From Ruminococcus_G sp050944415 (GTDB lineage Bacteria; Bacillota; Clostridia; Lachnospirales; Lachnospiraceae): a DNA stretch of 35,063 nucleotides. The notes under the pieces are model-generated. The model had not been told where the DNA came from and ran no database searches. It worked only from the letters and a program-made list of their open reading frames with translations. This document shows, piece by piece, positions 1 through 7,812 of this stretch. Positions within the stretch are counted from its first letter, which is position 1. Each line of letters starts with the position of its first letter. The translations under genes were made by a program, and so were the position numbers. The DNA lies in contig JBMNRA010000030.1 in NCBI GenBank assembly GCA_050944415.1, positions 1 through 35,063 of the forward strand, written 5' to 3'.

Positions 1-1
1 A

Positions 2-202
2 ATCGTCATTATGCGGCATCAGGCAGGCTGTCTGGCGGGGTGTATTGTAACGGCGGCGCTTACCTTCGTGTTTACCCCTTTTCTTGTGCGGAGATATGCT
101 ATCTTCGGGGGAGCTGTCAGCTATTTATGCTCTATGGCGCTAATGTCAGCGGTATTGCTGATTTTCTTCCTGTATTATCTGAGGGCGGAGAGAAAGGAAT
201 AA
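2..202 (+). CDS. C-terminal end of a polytopic membrane protein, probably an oligosaccharide flippase (partial)
   Basis: The reading frame is open to the left edge, so only the last 66 or so residues are visible. They contain two hydrophobic helices separated by a short basic loop (RRYAIFGGA) and end in a charged RAERKE tail. A pattern of a helix, then a short R-x-Y-G-I-x-G-A-A-like loop, then a last helix is common at the end of Wzx/MATE-type polysaccharide flippases. The next gene, a glycosyltransferase, starts only 6 bases after its stop, which supports a place in the same polysaccharide operon. Flippase is an inference from the tail and the setting; another multi-pass envelope protein cannot be excluded without the upstream sequence. 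Confidence 0.5.
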   Translation: MVIMRHQAGCLAGCIVTAALTFVFTPFLVRRYAIFGGAVSYLCSMALMSAVLLIFFLYYLRAERKE

Positions 203-208
203 TTAATT

Positions 209-1375
209 ATGGGTAAAAAAATTGCAGTTTTCTGTTCCCATTACTTTCCATATTTGGGGGGAGTGGAAAGTTATACGGCGCATCTGGCCCGGGCCCTGGC
301 AAAAATGGGCGATAAAGTGGTCATTGTTACATCGAATGATATGAATCTGGATATGCTGGAATGGATCGATGGGATACCGGTATTCCGAATGCCATGTTTT
401 AATCTTCTGGGCGGCAGATTTCCCGTATCCAGACCAGACGGAGCTTTCTGGAAAATTCATAGAAAACTGATGGAGTTTTCCTTCGATCTGGTCGTTATTC
501 AGACCAGATTTTATCCTCATTCTCTTTATGCCTCCTGGCTGGCAGGAAAACAGAAGGCCCGGTGCATTATTATAGATCATGGAACCAGCCATATGACGGT
601 GGGCAGCCCCCTGCTGGACAGACTGGGCGCATGGTATGAGCACGGGATAACGGCTGTGCTGAAAAAACAGGGCAATGAATTTTTCGGAGTATCCAAGGAA
701 TGCTGCAGATGGCTGCGACACTTTGGCATCAGGGCAAAGGGGATTTTATATAATGGAATTGATCCGGAAGAGATTACATCGCTGATGGAACATCCGGTGA
801 GAAATTTCCGGCAGGAGTTTAACATCTCGCCTTCCCGTCTGGTCATTGCTTACACGGGACGGCTGGTGAAAGAAAAGGGAGTGATGAATCTCCTGGAAGC
901 TGTCAGAGGTCTGCCTCGGGAAAGGGAAGCTGTGCTGATGATTGCCGGTGACGGGGAGGAGATGGTTAAGCTGCAGGAAAAAAAAGAAGCGGATGTTTTT
1001 ATACTTGGAAGAATCTCTTTTCCTGAGGTGGTGGCTTTATTGTCTCAGAGCGATATCTACTGTCTGCCTACCGGGTATCCGGAGGGGTTTCCCACAGCGG
1101 TTCTGGAAGCGGCGGCAGCAGGATGCTACGTGATTACCACAGACCGGGGCGGTTCAAAGGAGCTCCTTCTGGATCGCCGTTATGGAACTGTCATGAAAGA
1201 CAATCGTCCGGAGACGATCCGGCAGGCTATTCTGGCGGCGGCTTCCGATAAAAAGATGAGGGATCAGGCTGCTGTAAAGACCAGAGAGAGGCTGCTGAAA
1301 TATTTTACCTGGGATAAAACTGCCGGATGTGTTCACCGTCTGGCAAGGGGAGAATCACAACGGGAGAAGCTATGA
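209..1375 (+). CDS. Glycosyltransferase family 4 (GT-B fold)
   Basis: A 388-residue cytoplasmic retaining glycosyltransferase that would move a sugar from a nucleotide donor to a lipid-linked or polymer acceptor. The N-terminal Rossmann half starts with KIAVFCSHYFPYLGGVE, with the acceptor-side GGVE at residues 17-20. The C-terminal donor half has the GRLVKEKG segment (about 217-224) and the family E-x7-E motif, E292 to E300 in PEGFPTAVLE. Length is normal for GT4. The stop codon shares ATGA with the next start, so it is translationally coupled to the DPM1-like GT2. The sugar it transfers cannot be read from sequence; a side-chain or early linker step is plausible given the surroundings. Confidence 0.88.
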   Translation: MGKKIAVFCSHYFPYLGGVESYTAHLARALAKMGDKVVIVTSNDMNLDMLEWIDGIPVFRMPCFNLLGGRFPVSRPDGAFWKIHRKLMEFSFDLVVIQTRFYPHSLYASWLAGKQKARCIIIDHGTSHMTVGSPLLDRLGAWYEHGITAVLKKQGNEFFGVSKECCRWLRHFGIRAKGILYNGIDPEEITSLMEHPVRNFRQEFNISPSRLVIAYTGRLVKEKGVMNLLEAVRGLPREREAVLMIAGDGEEMVKLQEKKEADVFILGRISFPEVVALLSQSDIYCLPTGYPEGFPTAVLEAAAAGCYVITTDRGGSKELLLDRRYGTVMKDNRPETIRQAILAAASDKKMRDQAAVKTRERLLKYFTWDKTAGCVHRLARGESQREKL

Positions 1376-2079
1376 AGAAACTGATTATTATTCCGGCTTT
1401 TAACGAAAGCGCCACGATTGTAAAGACAGTGGACGAAATCAGGAAATATGCACCGGAATTTGATTATATCATTATCAATGACTGTTCTGATGATGATACG
1501 GGCAGTCTGTGCAGGAAACATGGATTGAAAATGATCGATCTGCCACTGAACCTGGGAATCGGAGGAGCTGTTCAGACGGGATACCGGTATGCCAGGGACA
1601 GAGGGTACGATATGGCGGTTCAGGTGGACGGAGACGGTCAGCATGATCCGGCTTTCTTAAGGAAAATGGCCCGGAAGCTGGAACAGGAAGATGCGGATAT
1701 GGTGATCGGTTCCCGCTTTCTGGAAAAAAAGGGTTTCCAGTCTTCATTGATCCGCCGTGCAGGGATCCGGTACTTTACGGGACTCATTTACCTGGTGACA
1801 GGCAAGAAGATTACGGATCCCACTTCGGGACTGCGGATTGTGGGGAAAAGGGCGATTGCACTTTTTGCAGACCATTATCCGGAGGATTATCCGGAACCGG
1901 AAAGCGTGACGGCGGTTTTAAAGAGAGGATGGAAAGTAAAGGAGATTCCCGTTGTTATGCGGGAGCGCGGCGGGGGCGTATCTTCTATTTCCATGAAACA
2001 GTCCGTTTATTATATGATAAAGGTAACGCTGGCAATACTGATTGAAGTTATCCGGAAGGAGGCGGAGGATGAATATTAG
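1372..2079 (+). CDS. DPM1-like GT2, polyprenyl-phosphate sugar synthase candidate
   Basis: A 235-residue GT-A-fold glycosyltransferase of the dolichol/undecaprenyl-phosphate hexose synthase type. It opens with LIIIPAFNES, has the metal-binding DGDGQ (D86-x-D88) and the RNLG-equivalent LNLGIGGAVQTG. Such enzymes put one sugar from a nucleotide donor onto undecaprenyl phosphate. No C-terminal transmembrane pair is present, as in the soluble DPM1 subgroup. The start was chosen at 1372 because it gives MKKLIIIPAF and an ATGA overlap with the GT4 stop; an in-frame ATG at 1327 lies inside the preceding gene. It is followed by a DUF2304 protein and a DUF2142-type GT-C protein, a linked trio expected to make and use a lipid-linked sugar. 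Confidence 0.85.
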   Translation: MKKLIIIPAFNESATIVKTVDEIRKYAPEFDYIIINDCSDDDTGSLCRKHGLKMIDLPLNLGIGGAVQTGYRYARDRGYDMAVQVDGDGQHDPAFLRKMARKLEQEDADMVIGSRFLEKKGFQSSLIRRAGIRYFTGLIYLVTGKKITDPTSGLRIVGKRAIALFADHYPEDYPEPESVTAVLKRGWKVKEIPVVMRERGGGVSSISMKQSVYYMIKVTLAILIEVIRKEAEDEY

Positions 2080-2440
2080 AACACAGATTCTGGTGGCGGC
2101 TGTGGCGCTGATTTCCATGGCGGTTCTGATTTATATGATCCGAGGCAACAGACTGAAGCTGAAGTATGCTCTGACCTGGTTTCTGCTGGCGGCTGGCATA
2201 CTGGTTTTCGGATGTTTTCCTGCTTTGAGCTCTGCGCTGGCAGGCTTTTTTGGAATCGGAACCCCGGTAAATATGCTGTTTTTTGCCGGTTTCTGCTTTT
2301 CCCTGATTATTATTTTTTCATTGACGGTAGCGGTCTCCAGACTGTCCGGCAGCATGAAGAAGCTGGCACAGGAAACTGCTCTCCTGAAAAAGGAGCTGGA
2401 GGAGGTTAAAAAGAAAACCTATGAGGAAACATCCGAATAA
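2069..2440 (+). CDS. DUF2304 family small membrane protein
   Basis: A 123-residue protein with an N-terminal helix (about residues 6-22), a second hydrophobic segment (33-52), a third (65-90) and a charged C-terminal coiled coil (about 95-118, repeated K/E/L). This matches DUF2304, a family often found directly after a DPM1-like GT2 in surface-glycan loci; its biochemical role is not settled and a membrane anchor or partner for the GT2 is a reasonable guess. The start at 2069 has AGGAGGCGGAGG just upstream and overlaps the GT2 stop by 11 bases; an in-frame ATG at 2042 has no such site. It overlaps the next gene by 20 bases, so the three genes are translated as one unit. Confidence 0.75.
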   Translation: MNIRTQILVAAVALISMAVLIYMIRGNRLKLKYALTWFLLAAGILVFGCFPALSSALAGFFGIGTPVNMLFFAGFCFSLIIIFSLTVAVSRLSGSMKKLAQETALLKKELEEVKKKTYEETSE

Positions 2441-4349
2441 AAGGACACGAATCATAATATCTCTTCTGCTGCAGTTATGTCTCGTTCTGGGCGCAGGCGT
2501 ACTGGTGGAAATTCTGTATAATCTTCCCATAGATAAAGAGGAAGATTATCAGTATCTGGAGGAATCTCAGATCGAGACGGAGGGATTTTTGCTGCAGGAT
2601 GGCGTATATGTCAGCACAGAAGGCGGTGCCAGCCTGACACTTACCTTTGATGAGCAGTACGTGGATAAACTGTATTATGAATTTCAGTACGATGGTCAGC
2701 TGAATGCCGTGATCTACGTGGGAGATTACAGCAGGGAAGATTCCTCTGACTCGCGGCGGATTGAAGATAACAACAACCATCTGAGCACTTCTTCCACGGT
2801 GAATATTCGTCACAGAACGGATAAAATTACCATACAGATGCCTGAGGAAGCAGAGCATGTGAATATACGTGCGGTTGCTCTTAACAATACCGGAAATTAT
2901 TCGCTGGGGCGTTTTCTCTTTGTCTGTGTCACGGCGGGTATCCTGCTGATGCTGTTTCAGATGTTTCACAGTACCGGATTCTGCCGGCCGGAACGTATTT
3001 TTCTGATGATTTCTGCCAGTGTAGGTCTTCTGATGATTCTGACTCTGCCTGCTCATAAAGTGGGGATGGATGAGGAGATTCACTTCGGACGGGCCTACTA
3101 TCTGTTTGATACCATTGCCGGCAGAGATACGGTGACGGTTACTCCTGTAATGAATGATCTGATTACAGCCAGTATGAATAACTGGCCGGAAAATATCCCC
3201 CAGTCGGAGGAGGAGCAGAAAGAGGAAGAAAGGTTCTGGAATACGAATCTGTTATGGAATTCATCTGCGCCGTCAGCGGAGTTTCAGCAGAATAATTACA
3301 GACTGCAGCTGTACTCTTTCAGTTACCTTCCCCAGGCGGCCATGATACAGCTGGGAAGGCTTTTTCATCTGGATTTTACGGTGATTTACCGTATGGGAAG
3401 GCTTGGAAATCTTCTGCTGTACTGTGCGGTAGTATATCTGGCCATTCGGAAGATTCCGTTCGGAAAAAGAGTTATGATGGCGCTGGCGCTGATGCCTACG
3501 GCCATGTTTTCAGCGGTAACCTATACTTATGATACGACGGTGACGGCATTTACCTTTCTGGGACTTGCCTATCTGATGCCGGAACTTATGGATGACGGGA
3601 AAAAACTGTCCAGAAGGAACTGCCTGGTATTTATCCTCTCCTTTGTGCTGGCCAGTCTGCCGAAGCCGGTGTATATTCCTATGCTGCTGCTGGCTCTTTT
3701 TATTCCTTCCTCCCGCTTTTCCAGCAGAAAGGTCCGCCGGTTATTTAAGGGGGGGATCATCGCCGTCTTTCTGCTGATGCTGTCCACATTCGCGCTGGAA
3801 CCGCTTCTGAATGCCAATCAGGCGGGGGACGCCAGAGGCGGGGATACCAGTGTGGGGCGGCAGTTAAGATACGTGTTTGCGCATCCTCTCGGTTATGCAC
3901 GGCTTTTGGTTTCCAGCCTGGCGGAGAAATTTTTCTCATTTACCTTCGGCTATGAAGGGCTGGGACAGATGGGACATCTGCCGGGAAATGAGAAGATGGT
4001 GTCGGCTGCCATGCTGATTACGGGGGTAACCTTGACAGACAGAAGGGAAGGGGAGAAGGAAGATCTGTCACCGGTGCAGAAATGGGGCGCACTGTGTCTG
4101 GGATTTATCACCTTATGTCTGGTATGGACAGCAATGTATTTAAGCTTTACACCTGTGGGGGCGGACATCATCAGGGGAACCCAGGGGAGATATTATCTGC
4201 CGGTAACTATACTGGGGCTTCTGGCAGTCAGAACCGGGGCGGTAAGGAACCGTATTCCCTTCAGAATTGACCTCACCCTTATGACTGCTCTGTCTGCAGG
4301 CCTACTGCTGGTCAGCGTGTATGGCAGCGTGATATGCAATACATTCTGA
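2421..4349 (+). CDS. DUF2142-type GT-C polytopic membrane protein with N-terminal exposed domain
   Basis: A 642-residue integral membrane protein. Helix 1 spans about 10-32, then an extracytoplasmic segment of about 120 residues (45-160) rich in beta-type sequence, then many hydrophobic helices to the C terminus. The loop motif MDEEIHFGRAY (DEE at 217-219) is the DUF2142 signature and resembles the acidic catalytic loop of GT-C enzymes that take a sugar from a polyprenyl-phosphate donor. It would act on the outer face of the membrane and add the sugar produced by the preceding DPM1-like GT2 to the growing or exported polymer. The exposed domain between helices 1 and 2 may bind glycan; this is an inference. 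Transcription appears to restart after it, at the promoter upstream of rmlB. Confidence 0.75.
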   Translation: MRKHPNKRTRIIISLLLQLCLVLGAGVLVEILYNLPIDKEEDYQYLEESQIETEGFLLQDGVYVSTEGGASLTLTFDEQYVDKLYYEFQYDGQLNAVIYVGDYSREDSSDSRRIEDNNNHLSTSSTVNIRHRTDKITIQMPEEAEHVNIRAVALNNTGNYSLGRFLFVCVTAGILLMLFQMFHSTGFCRPERIFLMISASVGLLMILTLPAHKVGMDEEIHFGRAYYLFDTIAGRDTVTVTPVMNDLITASMNNWPENIPQSEEEQKEEERFWNTNLLWNSSAPSAEFQQNNYRLQLYSFSYLPQAAMIQLGRLFHLDFTVIYRMGRLGNLLLYCAVVYLAIRKIPFGKRVMMALALMPTAMFSAVTYTYDTTVTAFTFLGLAYLMPELMDDGKKLSRRNCLVFILSFVLASLPKPVYIPMLLLALFIPSSRFSSRKVRRLFKGGIIAVFLLMLSTFALEPLLNANQAGDARGGDTSVGRQLRYVFAHPLGYARLLVSSLAEKFFSFTFGYEGLGQMGHLPGNEKMVSAAMLITGVTLTDRREGEKEDLSPVQKWGALCLGFITLCLVWTAMYLSFTPVGADIIRGTQGRYYLPVTILGLLAVRTGAVRNRIPFRIDLTLMTALSAGLLLVSVYGSVICNTF

Positions 4350-4365
4350 CGGAGATATAATAGCC

Positions 4366-4394
4366 TTGAATAATGATATATAAAATGGTATACT
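4366..4394 (+). promoter_or_regulatory. Sigma-A-type promoter for the rmlB operon
   Basis: TTGAAT at 4366-4371 and TATACT at 4389-4394 are separated by exactly 17 bases. The predicted transcript start is near 4401, giving a leader of about 30 bases before the rmlB start. It lies in the only non-coding gap of the left part of the cluster (4350-4430). I found no hairpin terminator in this gap, so read-through from the left genes is likely as well. Confidence 0.75.
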
Positions 4395-4430
4395 TACCAT
4401 AAATTGACGAAAGATCTGGAGGATGAATGG

Positions 4431-5507
4431 ATGAGAACATATCTGGTAACCGGAGGCGCCGGTTTTATCGGCTCAAACTATATTCATTATATGTTTAAAA
4501 AGTATGGAGATGAGATACGGATTATCAATGTGGATAAGCTGACTTATGCCGGAAATCTGGAAAATCTGGAGGATATAAAGGACAGGACGAATTATACTTT
4601 TGTGAAGGCTGACATCTGCGACAGCGATGCCATTCAGAAGATTTTCGATGAAAATGATATTGACAGGGTGGTGCATTTCGCGGCGGAAAGTCATGTGGAC
4701 CGCAGCATCCGGAATCCGGAAGTTTTTGTTAAGACGAATGTTCTGGGAACTCTGGTGATGCTCAATGCGGCGAAGGCGGCATGGGAACTTCCCGATGGTA
4801 CTTTTAAAGAAGACAAGAAGTTCCTTCACGTGTCTACAGATGAGGTTTACGGTTCTCTGGAGGAGGAAGGAGAATACTTTTATGAGACAACTCCCTATGA
4901 TCCTCACAGCCCTTATTCTGCCAGCAAAGCATCTTCGGATATGCTGGTGAAATCCTATATGGATACTTACCGTTTTCCTGCCAACATCACCAACTGCAGC
5001 AATAATTACGGACCTTATCAGTTTCCGGAAAAGCTGATTCCGCTGATTATCAATAATGCTCTTCACGGGAAACAGCTTCCTGTATACGGAGATGGAAAAA
5101 ATGTCCGTGACTGGCTGTATGTGGAAGATCATGCCAAAGGAATCGACATGGTACAGGAGCAGGGACGGCTTTTTGAGACATATAATATCGGCGGTCATAA
5201 CGAGAAGCAGAATATTCAGATTATCCACATTATTCTGGATACCCTTCAGGAGATGCTGCCCGAGGGAGACCCCAGAAAAGATCTGGTCAGTGAAAAACTG
5301 ATTACTTATGTAACGGACAGAAAAGGCCATGACAGGCGGTATGCTATTGCACCGGACAAAATCAAAAAAGAAGTGGGCTGGTATCCGGAAACCATGTTTG
5401 AAGAGGGTATCCGAAAAACTATCAAATGGTATTTTGAGCATGAGGAATGGATGGAGCATGTGACCAGCGGTGATTATCAGAAATACTATGAAGAAATGTA
5501 TCAATAA
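4431..5507 (+). CDS. rmlB: dTDP-glucose 4,6-dehydratase
   Basis: A 358-residue extended short-chain dehydrogenase that turns dTDP-glucose into dTDP-4-keto-6-deoxyglucose, the branch point for L-rhamnose and for 4-amino sugars such as Fuc4N. Visible features are the NAD-binding GGAGFIGSN near the N terminus, HFAAESHVDRSI, the catalytic STDEVYGS, the YSASKAS with the Tyr-x3-Lys pair, and NNYGPYQFPEKLIP. Length is standard. The ATG at 4431 was chosen over the in-frame TTG at 4404 because GGAGG at 4418-4422 sits at ideal spacing and the protein then begins MRTYLVTGGAG, as is typical. It is the first gene after a strong promoter and is followed by rmlA and rmlC. Confidence 0.97.
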   Translation: MRTYLVTGGAGFIGSNYIHYMFKKYGDEIRIINVDKLTYAGNLENLEDIKDRTNYTFVKADICDSDAIQKIFDENDIDRVVHFAAESHVDRSIRNPEVFVKTNVLGTLVMLNAAKAAWELPDGTFKEDKKFLHVSTDEVYGSLEEEGEYFYETTPYDPHSPYSASKASSDMLVKSYMDTYRFPANITNCSNNYGPYQFPEKLIPLIINNALHGKQLPVYGDGKNVRDWLYVEDHAKGIDMVQEQGRLFETYNIGGHNEKQNIQIIHIILDTLQEMLPEGDPRKDLVSEKLITYVTDRKGHDRRYAIAPDKIKKEVGWYPETMFEEGIRKTIKWYFEHEEWMEHVTSGDYQKYYEEMYQ

Positions 5508-5526
5508 AAGTCCAGGAGGAAACGAG

Positions 5527-6396
5527 ATGAAAGGTATTATTTTAGCAGGAGGTTCCGGAACCAGGCTGTATCCGCTGACTAAGGCGATATCCAAGCAGAT
5601 TATGCCGGTATACGACAAACCTATGATTTACTATCCCCTTTCCACACTGATGCTGGCCGGTATCCGGGAAATTCTGATAATTTCCACTCCCAGAGATCTT
5701 CCGGTATTTCAGGAACTGTTCGGAACGGGCGAACAGCTGGGACTTTCCATGAGTTATGCAGTGCAGGAGCAGCCCAACGGGCTGGCGGAAGCTTTTATTA
5801 TCGGTGAAAAATTCATAGGAAATGACAGAGTCGCACTGGTACTTGGAGATAATATATTCTACGGGCAGAGCTTTTCCAGAGTGCTGGAGCGGGCAGCTGC
5901 CAGGGAAAAAGGAGCAACAATTTTCGGCTATTACGTAAGAGATCCCAGAGAATACGGAGTGGTTGAATTCGATGAAAATGGAAAGGCACTTTCTATTGAG
6001 GAGAAGCCAAGGGAGCCAAAATCCAACTATGCGGTTCCCGGACTGTATTTTTATGATAATGATGTTGTTGAAATTGCCAAGAATGTGAAGCCTTCAGCAA
6101 GAGGAGAACTGGAAATTACCAGTGTAAACAACGAATATCTTCATCGTGGTACGCTTCAGGTGGAAACACTGGGAAGAGGGTTTGCATGGCTGGATACGGG
6201 AAGTCATGATATGCTTCTGGATGCTGCGGATTTCGTTTCAGCATTTCAGAAACGTCAGGGACTGTATATTTCCTGCATAGAAGAGATTGCATATAAAAAA
6301 GGCTTTATTACAAAAGATCAGCTGATTGAACTGGCGCAGCCGCTTTTAAAGACAGCTTATGGGAGATATCTTCTGGAAGTGGCCGAGGGACTATAA
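5527..6396 (+). CDS. rmlA: Glucose-1-phosphate thymidylyltransferase
   Basis: A 289-residue nucleotidyltransferase that makes dTDP-glucose from glucose-1-phosphate and dTTP, the first step of the dTDP-rhamnose path. The N terminus KGIILAGGSGTRLYPLT carries the nucleotide-binding G-G-S-G-T-R-L loop, followed by KPMIYYPLSTLMLAGI; VLGDNIFYG holds the metal-binding Asp, and EEKP and WLDTGSHDMLLDA are the sugar-phosphate-site segments of the short RmlA form. The start at 5527 has AGGAGG at 5514-5519; an ATG at 5470 falls inside rmlB. Product feeds RmlB next door and, through it, both rhamnose synthesis and the WecE-like aminotransferase further on. Confidence 0.97.
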   Translation: MKGIILAGGSGTRLYPLTKAISKQIMPVYDKPMIYYPLSTLMLAGIREILIISTPRDLPVFQELFGTGEQLGLSMSYAVQEQPNGLAEAFIIGEKFIGNDRVALVLGDNIFYGQSFSRVLERAAAREKGATIFGYYVRDPREYGVVEFDENGKALSIEEKPREPKSNYAVPGLYFYDNDVVEIAKNVKPSARGELEITSVNNEYLHRGTLQVETLGRGFAWLDTGSHDMLLDAADFVSAFQKRQGLYISCIEEIAYKKGFITKDQLIELAQPLLKTAYGRYLLEVAEGL

Positions 6397-6414
6397 GAAG
6401 GAGAGAAAGAAGCA

Positions 6415-6978
6415 ATGGGAAAAATCACAGTTGAAACGTGTGAAATCGAAGGTCTGAAAGTAATCACTCCAACAGTATTCGGCGATGAGCGGGGATACTT
6501 TATGGAGACATATAATTATAATGACTATAAAGCAGCCGGTATTGATATGGAATTTGTTCAGGATAACCAGTCCAGTTCAAAAAAAGGAGTGCTTAGGGGG
6601 CTGCATTTTCAGATTAATTATCCCCAGGACAAACTGGTGCGCGTGGTAAGCGGCGAGGTATTTGATGTGGCTGTGGATCTGCGTCCGGGCTCTGACACTT
6701 ATGGAAAGTGGTACGGTGTGATATTATCTGCAGAAAACAAGAAACAGTTTTTTATTCCGAAAAATTTTGCCCACGGATTTATAGTCCTTTCCGATTCCGC
6801 TGAATTTGCCTATAAGTGCACGGATTTTTATCATCCCAATGACGAAGGCGGGCTTATGTGGAATGATCCGGAGATCGGCATTGACTGGCCGATTCCGGAA
6901 GGAATGGAGCTGACGATTTCTGAAAAAGATCAGAAATGGGGGAGCTTCTTTGAGTATCGAAAAGAGCGTCAGGAGTAA
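6415..6978 (+). CDS. rmlC: dTDP-4-dehydrorhamnose 3,5-epimerase
   Basis: A 187-residue cupin-fold epimerase that inverts C3 and C5 of dTDP-4-keto-6-deoxyglucose. The hallmark GVLRGLHFQ carries the catalytic His, FDVAVDLRPGSDTYGKW carries the paired acid and substrate-binding residues, and FAHGFIVLSD follows. Length is normal. It starts 18 bases after rmlA with an AGGAGAG site. The order rmlB-rmlA-rmlC here, with rmlD far off at 16324, leaves the exporter and polymerase genes between the third and fourth steps of the same pathway. Confidence 0.96.
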   Translation: MGKITVETCEIEGLKVITPTVFGDERGYFMETYNYNDYKAAGIDMEFVQDNQSSSKKGVLRGLHFQINYPQDKLVRVVSGEVFDVAVDLRPGSDTYGKWYGVILSAENKKQFFIPKNFAHGFIVLSDSAEFAYKCTDFYHPNDEGGLMWNDPEIGIDWPIPEGMELTISEKDQKWGSFFEYRKERQE

Positions 6979-6981
6979 TAA

Positions 6982-7797
6982 ATGTTGAAAAAAGTATTTT
7001 CTCTGCCGGTGGAGCTGTATCAGAACAGGCGTCTGATACTCACACTGGCAAAAAATGATTTTAAGACAAAGTACGCGGGTTCCTATCTGGGTATTGTGTG
7101 GGCTTTTATCCAGCCGATCGTGACGGTGCTGGTTTATTGGTTTGTCTTCGGTCTGGCGCTTCGGGCCGGAGGAAACAGGAGCGTACCTTTTATTCTGTGG
7201 CTGGTGGCCGGTCTGGTGCCGTGGTTTTTTGTCCAGGACGGTCTGATTAACGGCACCAATTCCTTGATTGAGTATAATTATCTGGTGAAAAAAGTAGTAT
7301 TTAAAATCAGCATCCTGCCTATGGTGAAGATCATGTCCGCATTGTTCGTTCATCTTTTTTTTATTCTGGTTGTTTTGGTTTTGTATACCTGTCACGGATA
7401 TTTTCCGGATATCTACGTGCTTCAGCTTCTTTATTACAGTTTTTGTATGTTTGTGCTGATTCTGGGGATTTCCTATCTGACCAGTGCTGTGGTTGTGTTT
7501 TTCAGGGATCTGTCACAGATTATTAATATCGTTCTTCAGGTAGGCGTATGGATGACTCCTATCATGTGGAGTTTTCAGGATCTGGGACTTGACCCCAATG
7601 GAACGATTGCCAGTATTCTGAAACTGAATCCCATTTATTATATTGTGAATGGCTACCGGGATTCTCTGATTGACAAAATATGGTTCTGGGAACATGGTAC
7701 ATTGACATTGTATTTCTGGATTTTTACAATTGTAGTCTTTTTCCTGGGAGCAAGACTGTTTAAAAAACTGAAAATTCATTTTGCAGACGTATTATAA
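6982..7797 (+). CDS. wzm: Polysaccharide ABC exporter permease (Wzm/TagG family)
   Basis: A 271-residue ABC-2-type permease with about six transmembrane segments. The N-terminal amphipathic stretch ending in LAKNDFKTKYAGSYLGIVWAFIQP is the typical Wzm/TagG/RfbA entry, and the late WMTPIMWSFQDL and LNPIYYIVNGYRDSL segments are characteristic of this family. It would form a homodimer in the membrane with the ATPase encoded next (gap 15 bases) to move an undecaprenyl-diphosphate-linked polymer outwards. It starts 4 bases after rmlC, so it is in the same transcript. Presence of this exporter argues that the main chain is finished in the cytoplasm rather than by a Wzy polymerase outside. Confidence 0.93.
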   Translation: MLKKVFSLPVELYQNRRLILTLAKNDFKTKYAGSYLGIVWAFIQPIVTVLVYWFVFGLALRAGGNRSVPFILWLVAGLVPWFFVQDGLINGTNSLIEYNYLVKKVVFKISILPMVKIMSALFVHLFFILVVLVLYTCHGYFPDIYVLQLLYYSFCMFVLILGISYLTSAVVVFFRDLSQIINIVLQVGVWMTPIMWSFQDLGLDPNGTIASILKLNPIYYIVNGYRDSLIDKIWFWEHGTLTLYFWIFTIVVFFLGARLFKKLKIHFADVL

Positions 7798-7812
7798 GAA
7801 TGGGGAAGACAG

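Noticed and set aside
942..1133. A 63-codon frame inside the GT4 gene
   Set aside because: It overlaps the catalytic E-x7-E region in another frame and has no motif or ribosome site of its own.
4473..5618. A 381-codon open frame on the minus strand
   Set aside because: Fully antisense to rmlB and the start of rmlA; no motif and no ribosome site.
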